Made by a program: the position numbers and the translations under genes
DNA from: Herpomyces periplanetae
Lineage: Eukaryota > Ascomycota > Laboulbeniomycetes > Herpomycetales > Herpomycetaceae
Direction: 5' to 3'
Length of the DNA: 64,000 nucleotides
NCBI GenBank assembly: GCA_009733715.1
Contig: WMKJ01000018.1
Location: forward strand, 1 to 64,000
In this document: piece by piece, positions 31,180-41,754 of the stretch
Layout: each line of letters opens with the position of its first letter
Numbering within the stretch: the first letter of the stretch is position 1
The notes under the pieces: model-generated
Database searches by the model: none
What the model was told of the DNA's origin: nothing
The model's input: only the letters and a program-made list of their open reading frames with translations

Positions 31180-32106
31180 TCAATAATCCAAACCAAGCGA
31201 TTTTGCCGTTTTGGGACGAATTCCCGGAATTACGGCACGAGACTTTTTCCGAGGACGCCTCTCGAAGACGTGTGGCGCAGGGGTGGTGGCGCAGGAGAAT
31301 GGATCGGATTCAGCCACACCAACCGAGCCGGAATCTAGTTCAGCCTCAACCGGCTCAGCGGCTGGATCAATGACGTCATGAAGTGGAGGCTGAGTAGGTG
31401 AGGCGGGTTTGCGGTTGGCAAAAGCGCGACGGGCAATTTCTTCGTCTTCACGATCTAATTTATGCGTAGCTTCAATGGTAGATTTTTGAATGGCGTCATT
31501 GGCAAAGTTAACGGCATAAGACATGCCAGCTCTTTCGAATTTGGCATTACGAGCACGAATTTCATCAAGTGCTTCGGCTTCGGCTATTTCAGTTTTCGCA
31601 TCAATTTGGCGAGCTTCTAAATCGGCTAAGACATCATCACTGTCAAAATCTCGGTTGACATTATTTCGTACGGTTAATGAAGGACACGCTTCGGCTTCGG
31701 CTTGTTCGCGTTCCAAGCGGTCAAGTCTCTCTTCTTCGGTTTCTTCCGTTAACCTTTTAACACGCCATGGTTCAAAGTTACGCTTAGCACCGCGCTCACA
31801 TTCATAATCCATATTTTTGGGATCGGTTTTAAACGTTATCTCGCTACTGCATCGTGTACAACGTATGTAAAAGCGATAGATAGGTATGGAATAATACCGT
31901 TCTTCCGTTATTTCTTTGTGAGCATTAAATTTGCGACCTTTGTAAATGTACTCGGAACATCGGACACACTTCATTGAAAATGGTGCCATCAAACGTACCG
32001 GGTCTAATCTTGGTCCCGCATTTCGACGCGTTCGACGCCGCCTTTCTAGCTTTGAAGGATCGAAATCCGGCGGATAATACTTAACTTGAACTTTTCGTTC
32101 CGACAT
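31180..32106 (-). CDS. YJU2: Splicing factor Yju2 (CCDC94/CWC16 family)
   Basis: Step-one spliceosome factor that joins the Prp19-associated complex. 308 aa. The start MSERKVQVKYYPPDFDPSKL is the family hallmark. A zinc centre is formed by KCVRCSEYIYKGRKFNAHKE and IRCTRCSSEITFKTDP (two CxxC pairs, about residues 46-90). DYECERGAKRNFEPW follows, then a long Glu/Arg coiled coil (about 118-215) and a basic C-terminal tail (RRPRKKSRAVIPGIR). The paralogue CCDC130/Saf4 is the alternative; the MSERKV start favours Yju2. It shares a 278-bp divergent promoter with CDC16 that carries two GTCACGTG boxes. Confidence 0.92.
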   Translation of the reverse strand: MSERKVQVKYYPPDFDPSKLERRRRTRRNAGPRLDPVRLMAPFSMKCVRCSEYIYKGRKFNAHKEITEERYYSIPIYRFYIRCTRCSSEITFKTDPKNMDYECERGAKRNFEPWRVKRLTEETEEERLDRLEREQAEAEACPSLTVRNNVNRDFDSDDVLADLEARQIDAKTEIAEAEALDEIRARNAKFERAGMSYAVNFANDAIQKSTIEATHKLDREDEEIARRAFANRKPASPTQPPLHDVIDPAAEPVEAELDSGSVGVAESDPFSCATTPAPHVFERRPRKKSRAVIPGIRPKTAKSLGLDY

Positions 32107-32206
32107 TCTTTTTCACACGTAGTATGTGTATACCTTGAGATTTCACAGAATCTTACCTCTTTCGATATGACACTCCATCTCCAAGTCTCGGCTGCTCTCG
32201 GGACGT

Positions 32207-32238
32207 CACGTGGGCTATTGGACGGTATCGGTCACGTG
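32207..32238. promoter_or_regulatory. Paired GTCACGTG boxes, YJU2-CDC16 divergent promoter
   Basis: CACGTG at 32207-32212 and 32233-32238, each preceded by GT, 26 bp apart centre to centre. GTCACGTG is the yeast Cbf1/bHLH consensus. The boxes sit about 100-130 bp from the YJU2 ATG and about 150-180 bp from the CDC16 ATG. Confidence 0.45.
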
Positions 32239-32384
32239 TGCGGATCATTAATCTCTCCGGAAGTATTTTTTCCAGCGTGTTGAAATGCTTCGTGTATACA
32301 ACGAAACATGATATGGCATTGAGTCTCTAATCAAATGTATTGAACGTGGGCCATATCGCTAATTTACAAGCTAATGTTGAGAGA

Positions 32385-34172
32385 ATGGAAAAATTCTTAC
32401 GAACGTGGCGGCAGGAGGCATTAAACAAGCATCAGTATGAATCGGCAATATTCATTGGAGACAAGTTGTTAGCATTAACGAACAGCGATAAGGACGCGTT
32501 CTGGCTTGCCCAAGTTCACTTTTCAACGGGGAATTATACACGGGCTCAAAGCTTTTTGAGTAAGCTTGATTTAATATCTACCAACGCATCATGCAAGTAT
32601 TTAGCGGCTCACTGCCTCATTAAACTGGGAAAGTTCACGGATGCTTTGGAAATACTAGGAGATAAAAACCCAATTCACCTAATTGTTAGTGGTCGATCAG
32701 GTCGCAAAAAACCTCAAATAGCGTCGACTAATCGTCGAGCTCTGACAGTGGGAAAAGGCTGTAGAGATGTGGATCGTGAAAAGTACACGGATGATCGAGA
32801 GTGTGATGAAGGAACTAATATACGCTTTGAGGCTGCTATGTGTTACTTACGTGGATTATGCTACGCTAAACAAAATGCTTTTGACAAGGCTAAAGAGTGT
32901 TACAAAAATGCTGTTCAGATTGACGTACAATGCTTCGAAGCGTTTGACCAGTTAATGAAAAAATCCTTTCTAACACCTGACGAGGAATGGAGTTTTTTAG
33001 CATCCTTAAACTTTGACTCCATCCGTGTTGGTGATGATCCTTCCCTTTCTCAAGAAGCGGCAGAGTTTACTAAAATGTTGTACATTACACGCATGTCAAA
33101 GTACAATCATGCAAAGGAATTTTCCAGTTCCCTTGAAACTTTGTCAACTCACTACCGATTATCGGACAATTCTGACATGCTACTAGCCAAGGCCGAACTA
33201 CTGTTTATAAAGTGTCGCTTTCGTGAAGCATTAAAGATAACAGAAAAAATTCTCTCCAAAGATCGCTATAATATAGCAACGTTGCCCGTACATTTAGCAT
33301 GCCTTCATGAATTGAATGAGAAGAATACACTATTCTTATTAGCCCATGAACTTGCTGATAATCATCCGGAAGAGCCAACTTCATGGCTTGCCATCGGAGT
33401 TTATTATTTAACGATTAATCAAATATCGGAAGCTCGAAGATTCTTTTCCAAAGCTTCATTAATGGATCCTCACTTTGGACCGGCTTGGATCGGATTTGCT
33501 CATACATTCGCAGCGGATGGTGAACATGATCAAGCTATTTCAGCTTATTCTACCGCAGCAAGATTATTTCAAGGAACTCATTTACCCTCGCTGTTCTTAG
33601 GAATGCAAAACTTGCAATTGAACAATTTATCCTTAGCTCAAGAGTATTTAAATACAGCCTATGAAACTTGCAAAACCGATCCCTTGCTGTTAAATGAAAT
33701 GGGTGTGGTATATTATCATCAAGATGAAATTGAAAATGCCATTAATTTATTTGAAGAAGCGTTAAAACTGGCAGAAGAAATTCAATCTGACCCTCAAGCC
33801 TGGATATCTACTCGTGCTAACTTAGGACACGCATTTCGTCGTGTTGGCCGGTTAAATGAAGCTTTAGCTCAATTTGACGAAGTGTTACGCCGGGGAGGGC
33901 GAAGTGCAGGAATCTTTGCGGCCAAGGGGCTTATTTTGCTTGAAATGGGCTTCACTTTCAAGGCCATAGTAACGCTTCATGAAGCTTTGGCAATAAATCC
34001 CCAAGATGCGATAGCTACGGAATTATTAAATAAAGCGTTAACTTTGAATGAAACCATTGAAATGATGGACGATGTTGAAGAGGAACGCTTTGATCAAACT
34101 ATACAAATGAACAAACAACTTGTTCATATGCCTAAACTTTCGGCCACAATGGGATCTCGGCCTCGAGTGTGA
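32385..34172 (+). CDS. CDC16: Anaphase-promoting complex TPR subunit Cdc16/Apc6/Cut9
   Basis: TPR scaffold of the APC/C ubiquitin ligase. 595 aa from the first in-frame ATG, MEKFLRTWRQEALNKHQYESAIFIGDKLLAL, which matches the Apc6 N-terminus (LRxWRxDAxxxHxYxxAxFxGDKLLAL). TPR units run throughout: ASCKYLAAHCLIKLGKFTDAL, CYLRGLCYAKQNAFDKAKECYKNAV, AFDQLMKKSFLTPDEEW (Apc6-specific), PTSWLAIGVYYLTINQISEARRFFSKA, GPAWIGFAHTFAADGEHDQAI, and NLGHAFRRVGRLNEALAQFDEVL near the end. The frame extends about 15 codons upstream without ATG, so a short upstream exon is not excluded. It converges on the LCCL gene with 55 bp between stops. Confidence 0.93.
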   Translation: MEKFLRTWRQEALNKHQYESAIFIGDKLLALTNSDKDAFWLAQVHFSTGNYTRAQSFLSKLDLISTNASCKYLAAHCLIKLGKFTDALEILGDKNPIHLIVSGRSGRKKPQIASTNRRALTVGKGCRDVDREKYTDDRECDEGTNIRFEAAMCYLRGLCYAKQNAFDKAKECYKNAVQIDVQCFEAFDQLMKKSFLTPDEEWSFLASLNFDSIRVGDDPSLSQEAAEFTKMLYITRMSKYNHAKEFSSSLETLSTHYRLSDNSDMLLAKAELLFIKCRFREALKITEKILSKDRYNIATLPVHLACLHELNEKNTLFLLAHELADNHPEEPTSWLAIGVYYLTINQISEARRFFSKASLMDPHFGPAWIGFAHTFAADGEHDQAISAYSTAARLFQGTHLPSLFLGMQNLQLNNLSLAQEYLNTAYETCKTDPLLLNEMGVVYYHQDEIENAINLFEEALKLAEEIQSDPQAWISTRANLGHAFRRVGRLNEALAQFDEVLRRGGRSAGIFAAKGLILLEMGFTFKAIVTLHEALAINPQDAIATELLNKALTLNETIEMMDDVEEERFDQTIQMNKQLVHMPKLSATMGSRPRV

Positions 34173-34227
34173 AGTTGTTTATAGTTTTAAGATATGGACC
34201 AAAGTTGGGACTATTAGGTAGGTAGGC

Positions 34228-36546
34228 TCATGTTGAACCTGGAGGCATTGGGATCCAGGTTCCATTAGTTGTCCATACGGCAGCTTTAGTATAATCAGCA
34301 TGAGAGTGGTCGGTAACATAGGCAAACCGAAAAAATTCGGGGACATTATGATTGTGAGGAGCTTCAACGCTGGAAAACATACCGGCGCGAGCCCGTGGGG
34401 GATCATTAGAATCGAATGAGTAGTTAAACATGGCTAAATTTGACGATGGTGGTGATGAGGGCTGTGAGAATAAATTTGTGGTTAACGGTGATTGTTGTAA
34501 GGAGGCTTGTAGCAATGGGGTGGGGTGTCGTGTCCATGTAAATTCGTGTTTTTCATGGTTTCCTCGTGAATAAGACGAATATCGTTCCACATCATTAATT
34601 AACACACTTATACCACGGTAACCTTGAGAGTATGGAGGATCACGCCAACGGAAGGTTATATTAGTAGGAATCAGAATTGTTCCATTATCACCAGTTGAAG
34701 AAAAGTTAATGATTGGGTAGCCTGATGCAAGTACGGGCAATATAGTACCGCTAGGAGCGGGTCCGATAAGTTCTTTAGATGTTTGTAAAATGCTGTCGTA
34801 CCCCCAACGGGCTACACCGTTAACGTATAGTCCAACGAGCAAACCCTGATAAATCAAACTTGGTCGAGTTTGTATAGATGTACCAGGGAGTAAAAGTAAG
34901 GATAAAATATAGTGATGAATGCGTAAGTTAACGCCGGGTATCAAGAGCAAAAGTCCCAAAATTACTATGAAACCAGCATAAATAGCCAAATATTTGGGTA
35001 GCCTACCCTCACATCTTAAACACCACGCTTGACCGATAGCCAGGCATAAAAGGCCAATTACAATTAAGATGAGAGCAGGAATTGCACCGGGCTGTTGATT
35101 CAGATCATGGGCTGTTAAACGATTGATGGGAATTCGATCAAAGGTGTAATTATTTAAAGCACCCACCCAAGCTGAACCAAGCCAAAGAAGTGCTTTTTCA
35201 ACGTGAGCCGTTAAACCGTTTAACTGACGTGAAATGGTATATTGGTACATAACGTACGCAACGAATAAACTTGGAAGAAAACGTCCGAAGCATAGTGAAA
35301 CTACGGCATTATAATCGGTAAGGTTAGGAGGATCAGAAACTAGACCGACATGAAAGAAGAGAGCTGTAAAGGTAGTCCAAAAGAAAATTAGGGTAGACGT
35401 AGTTAAAATTGCCATGATGAAGAGGAAAGTAAATGAAACGGCGAATATGGGCCAGCGTAAATCACGACATGTAGTTGTAGCACTTTTTATAAAAGTAAAT
35501 GATAGGGGAAAGTAAGAAGGAAATCCGATACTTTTAATTTGATTTGCAAAGCTGGCCGTAAAATTCCTTCTTTCACCAATTAGTGAAACTGCTCCACATC
35601 CACCCCAACGTTCAGTTGAAACTCCGGCGTGCAGAGCAGCACCACAGATAAATGAATCACCGCGATATACGTTAGTATAACCATTAGTATCCCGTTTTCC
35701 ATTTATATCGGTAACTGGTCCAGGGCCTCCTATGACAAGGGGACGATAATTAATGATAACGTTACCCACAGCGTACGGTTCAACAACATGAAAATATTTA
35801 CAGCTAGCCGGGCATCGAAATGCTATGCTAACATTGTTAAATGGACGACAAAATGTTCCATTCATTCCACAATCATTACCCGTACCACTCCAGAATCGTG
35901 AATTACACGATAATTGCATGGTCCGTCCGTATCCCGAAACGTATCGTGAACGTAACGACCATTTTAATACAAAGCCAAAAATACATGCAAAAACAATGTA
36001 ATAAATGGCCAAAAGTATCCCGCGTTGTCGTAAAGTTGGAAACTTTTTGTGAAGCCAATGTGATGGTTTAGCTTGCCATGTAGCAAAAATCCCCCGAATT
36101 TTATACGTATGAGGTGGTTGAGGTCCTTTAATCCATTTCCATGCGTTACGACAACGATCGGTTAAACTTTGTCCATACCAATTAATTCCTTGATCTCTTG
36201 GTGTAGTATTAGCGTAGCCTTGTCTAGCATTTATTAATCCCAATATACCATTTTTATCGCAGACTCTTTCAATTTCTGCCTGGGGTGATTCATGATGAAT
36301 GGTTTCCGAACGTTCTTCTGTATCAGGTCCATCTTCCAGTAGTCTATGTGAGTCGCCGTTTTGGTCAGGCCCACAACGTAGAAATTCATTTGTTTCAACG
36401 TCGACTTGCACCACTGTATCCGATAGCAAATTATTACGCGCTGTGTTTGCCCCTTCACTTCTTCCACATTCACCACCTTGTTCTTCCATACCACGTTCGG
36501 GTTGTTCCGCCCTATGAGTAAATGCTGTTGCCGAGTTGGAAATCAT
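34228..36546 (-). CDS. LCCL-domain multi-spanning membrane protein
   Basis: 772 aa from ATG MISNSATAFTH. Fungal LCCL proteins are integral membrane proteins of unknown role. Layout: a charged cytosolic N-terminus (about 1-165), a first TM near residue 180-200 (GILLAIYYIVFACIFGFVL), then a luminal or extracellular LCCL domain (about 250-340) with CPASCKYFHVVEPYAVG, GDSFICGAALHAGV and GGCGAVSLIGERRNF, followed by SIGFPSYFPLSFTF. About seven further TM helices follow (from about residue 365 to 580) and a C-terminal soluble domain (about 600-772) containing RWDPPYSQGYRG-like aromatic segments. N-glycosylation sites occur in the LCCL region. Cys residues of the LCCL core are present. Confidence 0.88.
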   Translation of the reverse strand: MISNSATAFTHRAEQPERGMEEQGGECGRSEGANTARNNLLSDTVVQVDVETNEFLRCGPDQNGDSHRLLEDGPDTEERSETIHHESPQAEIERVCDKNGILGLINARQGYANTTPRDQGINWYGQSLTDRCRNAWKWIKGPQPPHTYKIRGIFATWQAKPSHWLHKKFPTLRQRGILLAIYYIVFACIFGFVLKWSLRSRYVSGYGRTMQLSCNSRFWSGTGNDCGMNGTFCRPFNNVSIAFRCPASCKYFHVVEPYAVGNVIINYRPLVIGGPGPVTDINGKRDTNGYTNVYRGDSFICGAALHAGVSTERWGGCGAVSLIGERRNFTASFANQIKSIGFPSYFPLSFTFIKSATTTCRDLRWPIFAVSFTFLFIMAILTTSTLIFFWTTFTALFFHVGLVSDPPNLTDYNAVVSLCFGRFLPSLFVAYVMYQYTISRQLNGLTAHVEKALLWLGSAWVGALNNYTFDRIPINRLTAHDLNQQPGAIPALILIVIGLLCLAIGQAWCLRCEGRLPKYLAIYAGFIVILGLLLLIPGVNLRIHHYILSLLLLPGTSIQTRPSLIYQGLLVGLYVNGVARWGYDSILQTSKELIGPAPSGTILPVLASGYPIINFSSTGDNGTILIPTNITFRWRDPPYSQGYRGISVLINDVERYSSYSRGNHEKHEFTWTRHPTPLLQASLQQSPLTTNLFSQPSSPPSSNLAMFNYSFDSNDPPRARAGMFSSVEAPHNHNVPEFFRFAYVTDHSHADYTKAAVWTTNGTWIPMPPGST

Positions 36547-38011
36547 GGATAATGGCAATGGAAGCTGCAGCTATAATAATAATGATAATAGAATCTGAGT
36601 AGGCTCATTTGACTGCGCTTAGCGTATACACATAGACGTAAGCGTAATTAGATGTCCTAGTCCGCTGGACATGCCGAACAATCTCCACACGTGTATACTC
36701 GCTCTGCGTTAAACTTGTTAGGTTCATCCAAGACTGTTCCGCCGTCAGTTACACATTCACGTTAACAAGATGCACACGTACGGGCAAACAAAGAGATAGG
36801 AAATATGGAAAACGAAGTGCCCGGGTTTATGTACTCACCTACTCCCTTTGCTGCCGTACAAATGTATTAAGGTTCACTCCAGTACACCAGGGTCGAGTAA
36901 ATCAAGTAAATATCACGGTAAAAGTATCAAGTTTGCTATGTCAAGTTTCACTCGGTCGTGTATAGGTTTACGCTTTTATATAACAACGTAACCCTATAAT
37001 ATCCAAGTAAACTATTCCATTAATCGGAATATAAATTCATTTGTTAACTCACTTCATCTATCATGCAAACGAAGTAAATTATAAAAGAGAGGTTCATCCG
37101 TCAATCAATCACCAACCCACTGACTTTTTTCCTATCTTCTCGTAAGCCCACTATTAGCAATCTTTGATAACAATGAACGCCTCGAATCCTCCGAGTCCAC
37201 TTTGACCATGACGTTTGGTCTATTTGTGTCTTACGACCAAATGTCGCTTTTACCGCTAGCATTTACTTGACCTAATCATAAAATATACTTCATACGTTCA
37301 CGGTCCGCCACCGTCATTCTGATTTCATGCCTTCATTGCGCTTACATGCATAGATATTTCGTGTAATTGACAACCTTGTAACATACTTTCCTCTCCTAAA
37401 ATATCCTGGTGTATATGTATCCCCATACGCCGCAAGTTTAACACGACCCGAAACACCCTTTGCCCGTAAACTTGATCATTTTTCCAAGCCGCGTGCACAC
37501 TTGACAATCCGTTACTCTAACCGTAAAAACCCAAATTACCTCTCCCTCCGCCAAATGCTTTCAAAAACCACCAAATCCTTTGACATTGTTCACCAACTAA
37601 ATTAAATTACCGTTAGCTTCCATATCACCAACACCAACTCCACACCCAACGGTTCACGATAAATTTCGCAGAATTCTAACCATTGGAATCACGTGACTAA
37701 ACCGGAGGCATTACGTCATGCCCGGTCGAAAGGCTGAAACACGCCGGATAAATGACGGACCAGGCGTAGGGTTAAAACACCGTTCCTTCCGCTTCGGTAC
37801 AGATGTATAGGTTTGGTTTTGCGCGTCCGAGTATCCATTTGGGGTTTTATCGTCGCTGTCAATACAGTAATTATCAAAGGGTAATTCATGGTTAGAATAA
37901 AGTAAATTTAACCTTTATGTTTGACCCGGTATATTGTAATAAAATCTTCAATTAGTAAAAATTCAACTTTTCTCTATCTAGTTTACGGGATTTTTCCAAA
38001 AACTCATGTCT
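36547..38011. other. Intergenic between LCCL and FPP synthase genes
   Basis: 1.46 kb upstream of the LCCL gene and downstream of FPP synthase (both -). I find no coding exon. Two CACGTG sites lie at 36688-36693 and 37690-37695. TTAAC-rich words and CAAGT repeats occur near 36880-36990, without clear periodicity. Confidence 0.55.
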
Positions 38012-39187
38012 TCACTTATTGCGTTTGTATATCTTGTCAAGAAATGATTCAAACACAGCTTTTTTCAGTCCATCTTGTTCGTCAACTTGGGTAATTTTAT
38101 GGCGTAATTCTTTCACCGTTTGCATCTCGTACTGGCTATAGACTTCTTGCATATTCAAACTATCAAAGACCTGTTTTACACACTCCTCACACTCTCTATT
38201 CTTGCGTCCGTAGTTGGCTTCCAGTACGGCACGCTGAGCTGGTGTACACCTTGCTAACGCTTGATTTATCAACCATGAGCATTTATTATCCTGAATATCC
38301 GTACCAATTTTACCCAGAACTTGAGGATCGGCGTAAACATCCAAGTAATCATCTTGAACTTGAAAGTATTCACCCATACGAAGTAGTAAAGTTTCGGCTT
38401 GCTTTAAATTAGCCTCACTAGCTTTGCCGACAAAGTATAGAGCAAGTGCTACAGAAAGATAAAAACTGTAGTAAGCTGTTTTATACTTGACGATAAATTC
38501 ATACTTTTGCATGTTGAAGCCGTCCAGGTTTGGCCTATCCTGTGGAGCTGTCAACATATCACTAGCTTGTCCGACTTCCGTATTCAAGATAACCTCGTGA
38601 AACAATTCAACAATATCTATGTAGTAAGGTTCATTGCGAAATCGTCTCTTTAATACGACAAATATGACCGATTCAATCATTAATGCATCATTTATCGCCA
38701 TCATTCCTACGCCTGGCATCAAATACCAACAGGGTGAATTCCGCCGAGTTTTACTAGCGTCCATTACATCGTCTGCCACTAACATGAACGCTTGAAGCAA
38801 CTCCACAAGCCACCCTAGAATCGCTGCTTTCTCATACTCCTCAGTTGTTAATTGCCGATCTAATAAAAGTTCGATTGAATCCACCACGGATATTCCCCGA
38901 TTATATTTTCCGCCCAATGCATTGTGTCGTAAATTCTACACGCGTACACGTTTTCCTCCCTGGTTTTAGCACATTTACCTTGACATGCCAGCACGTGCCG
39001 TTGTACGCTTCACTTGAGCTTGTTCGAACGGAACGGGACAGGACATTACTCTGATTATACTAACGACTTCCCTTACCTGTTCAAGCCACGACAAGACATC
39101 CTTATCGACTCCATCACGCTGACACGCTTGTAATATTTCCTGCGTGACAATCGGGAATACATCGAGAAACCGTTCCAATTTACCCAT
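38012..39187 (-). CDS. ERG20: Farnesyl diphosphate synthase
   Basis: Condenses DMAPP/GPP with IPP to make FPP for sterols, prenylation, dolichol and quinones. 344 aa in two exons, 39077-39187 and 38012-38935; the 141-bp intron is in phase 0. Start: [19 protein letters not shown]. Motifs: [14 protein letters not shown], the first Asp-rich motif [55 protein letters not shown], and the second Asp-rich motif [14 protein letters not shown], followed by [15 protein letters not shown]. All catalytic Asp residues are present. The C-terminal Lys/Arg-rich KIYKRNK matches the family end. It is divergent from CDC23. Confidence 0.95.
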
Positions 39188-39681
39188 ACTTTTCCAAAAA
39201 ACCCCCACCTTCAGAGGCGTCTCTCTATGTTAAGTAAATGCGAAATTCTCCCAAATATCACCTGGTCAATCATTCCCAATTAATCAAGTACACAGTAGAA
39301 ATTAGTTGGCCGACTCGATCTTATAATATGGCTAAATCAAAATTTCTTTTTTTGTTTCTAGTTCACTTTCCTTTCCTTTATTCGCGCACTCATCGCGCCA
39401 AGATTTTCCGGCCTCTCCGGAGCCGGATTATATATCACCCTCTGTTTCTTTGACCAAATGCTTTTTTCACGTGATACAATATTATTTCAAACAAAATTCT
39501 GCTGAATGGTTCAAGGAAAATTATCTATTCTACGGGTAAAATTGCATGAATCAATACAGTGTATATTGACGATCAAGTAAATTTTGTTTTTGGAGCTAAC
39601 TTAACTAAAACTAAAGATAAACTTTGAAGGAGGAAAATTTGGTATAGGTTTTGACGTATATTCTACGTTTAGTGTTGTACC
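39188..39681. other. Divergent promoter, ERG20 and CDC23
   Basis: 494 bp with no gene. A TTCACGTGATA site is at 39468-39473, about 210 bp before CDC23. Confidence 0.6.
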
Positions 39682-41754
39682 ATGGGAGTTATTTCTCCGC
39701 AGGAAACTCTCGAACTTAAAATTAATCTACAGCGAACTTTAATAGCTTGCTCGGAAAGATGCCTGTACCAATCTGCTAAATGGTTAGTTTAATTTGTGGG
39801 GAAAGTAGGTTTGTATAGATGAACTAAGTGTAGGTAGGACGGCGGAATTGCTAAGTTCAATGGCAAAGTTTGACTTGGAAAACAAGGCAAGCGAGCAATT
39901 GGAAGTTTCATTAATGAGTATAGAAACGAATGAATGGGACTCAAAATTGGAAAAGCAAGAAAGATTAAATTATTTACTGGCTAAATCGTTCTTTGACTGT
40001 CGTGAATTTGATCGTTGTGCTGCGGTATTTCTACCGTCTACTATCCCGAATATTCCGCCGTTACCATCTGTCTCGTCAAGTGATATTTCGGATAAATCGC
40101 CCGATATATTTATTACCAAAGGCAAGGGAAAGGCTACTTCCTACGATGATCAGTCGTGCAGTAATCCGGTTGATCTACCTTGCATTAGTCGAAAATCCCT
40201 TTTCCTGGCTCTGTACGCTCAGTATCTGGCGGGGGAAAAGCGAAAGGATGAAGAAAGTGAAATGATTCTTGGACCTATGGACAGTGGTATGATGTACAAT
40301 CGAGAACTTAAATCGATATCGGCGATGCTAGAACGGTGGTTTACAGAACATCGGGATAAAGATGGTGGTGGATGGTTAGAATATTTGTACGCAGTTGTCT
40401 TGATTCGAGGGAAGAATGAAGATGCAGCTCGTCACTTTCTCATTCGATCTGTTCAAATTAATCCGTATATCTGGGCAACGTGGCAAGAATTAGCTTCTCT
40501 ATTAAGTACATCTGAGGAGGTTAGTTGAACTGTTAATATTACGCCATAAAACTTTACGTTGGGTAAACTTGGCTAACCATGTATTTGATCTAGCTTATTG
40601 CGATACTTGATCTATTACCGGAAAATATTATGACGTTGTTCTTCAATATTTACGCATCGCAAGAACTTTACCTTGTAACAGAAGGAGTCCACACTCAATT
40701 AGCGCTTATTTCCAAATTATTTCCCAATTCAGCATTTCTCCAAACTATGAAGGCTTTGCTATTCTACCATGCTAAAGAATTCGAAACATCATGTCAAATT
40801 TTTACGTCAATAATACACGCCTTTCCGTACCGACTGGATTCGCTAGACGTATTCAGTAATATACTGTACGTGATGTCGAATCGACCCTTACTCTCATTTC
40901 TTGCGTATTTGACGACCCTAACGGATAAATTTCGCCCGGAAACGTGTTGTGTTGTGGGTAATTATTACTCTTTACTTTCTTCGCATGAAAAAGCGGTGAT
41001 GTACTTTCGGCGAGCGCTCAGCCTGGATCGAAGTTTTTCAGCGGCGTGGACGTTAATGGGGCATGAGTACGTTGAAATGAAAAATACACATGCAGCGATT
41101 GAGTCGTATCGTCGAGCAGTTGATGCTAATAGAAGAGATTATCGAGCATGGTACGGGCTGGGGCAAACTTATGAATTTTTGGAAATGCAAAGTTACGCAC
41201 TGTTTTATTATCAACGCGCGGCAAGTTTACGACCGTTTGATCCAAAGATGTGGGCAGCCATTGGGGCATGTTTAAGTCGTATAGGCAAGTTTCATAATGC
41301 GATTAAAGCGTATAAACGAGCGCTAGAGACAGGTAGTTATTACGACGAAAGTGGAGGAAGTTTAATGAATGCAGACGGAGTTTTGCGAAGTGAGATGCTT
41401 GGGGGAGGTGTATTGGATCCGGATATACTGTATCAAGTTGCTTTATTATACGAGAGGATGGGAAATCATGAGGAAACAGCGGCATATATGGAATTAGTAT
41501 TAGCGCAAGAGACGGGTATAACTGATGCGCAAGGACGAAGTGATTCGCAAATGGATCGTGGAGTGGGCGTAACACCAACGACGAGTAAAGCAAGGATGTG
41601 GCTTGCCAGATGGGAATTTTTACGCACGAATTTTCAACGAAGTATGGAATTGGCTAATGAATTGTGTCAGGATGGTGTGGAGGTTGAAGAGGCTAAAGCG
41701 TTGATTCGGGATATTCGGGCTAGAATTGAAATGTCCAAGGACTCTTTAATGTGA
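39682..41754 (+). CDS. CDC23: Anaphase-promoting complex TPR subunit Cdc23/Apc8
   Basis: Second APC/C TPR subunit in the window. 647 aa in three exons: 39682-39782, 39838-40519 and 40594-41754 (introns 55 and 74 bp, in phase). The N-terminus ERCLYQSAKWTAELL fits Apc8; exon 1 ends inside the Trp codon. Apc8-specific segments: SLFLALYAQYLAGEKRKDEE, FFNIYASQELYLV, and ILYVMSNRPLLSFLAYL followed by RPETCCVVGNYYSLLSSHEKAV. The TPR array then continues: YFRRALSLDRSFSAAWTLMGHEYVEMKN, AIESYRRAVDANRRDYRAWYGLGQTYE and MWAAIGACLSRIGKFHNAIKAY. The ATG at 39682 is the only plausible start. Confidence 0.93.

Noticed and set aside
37325-37507. 60-codon minus-strand frame in the LCCL-ERG20 gap
   Set aside because: No family likeness and no splice partner found on either side.
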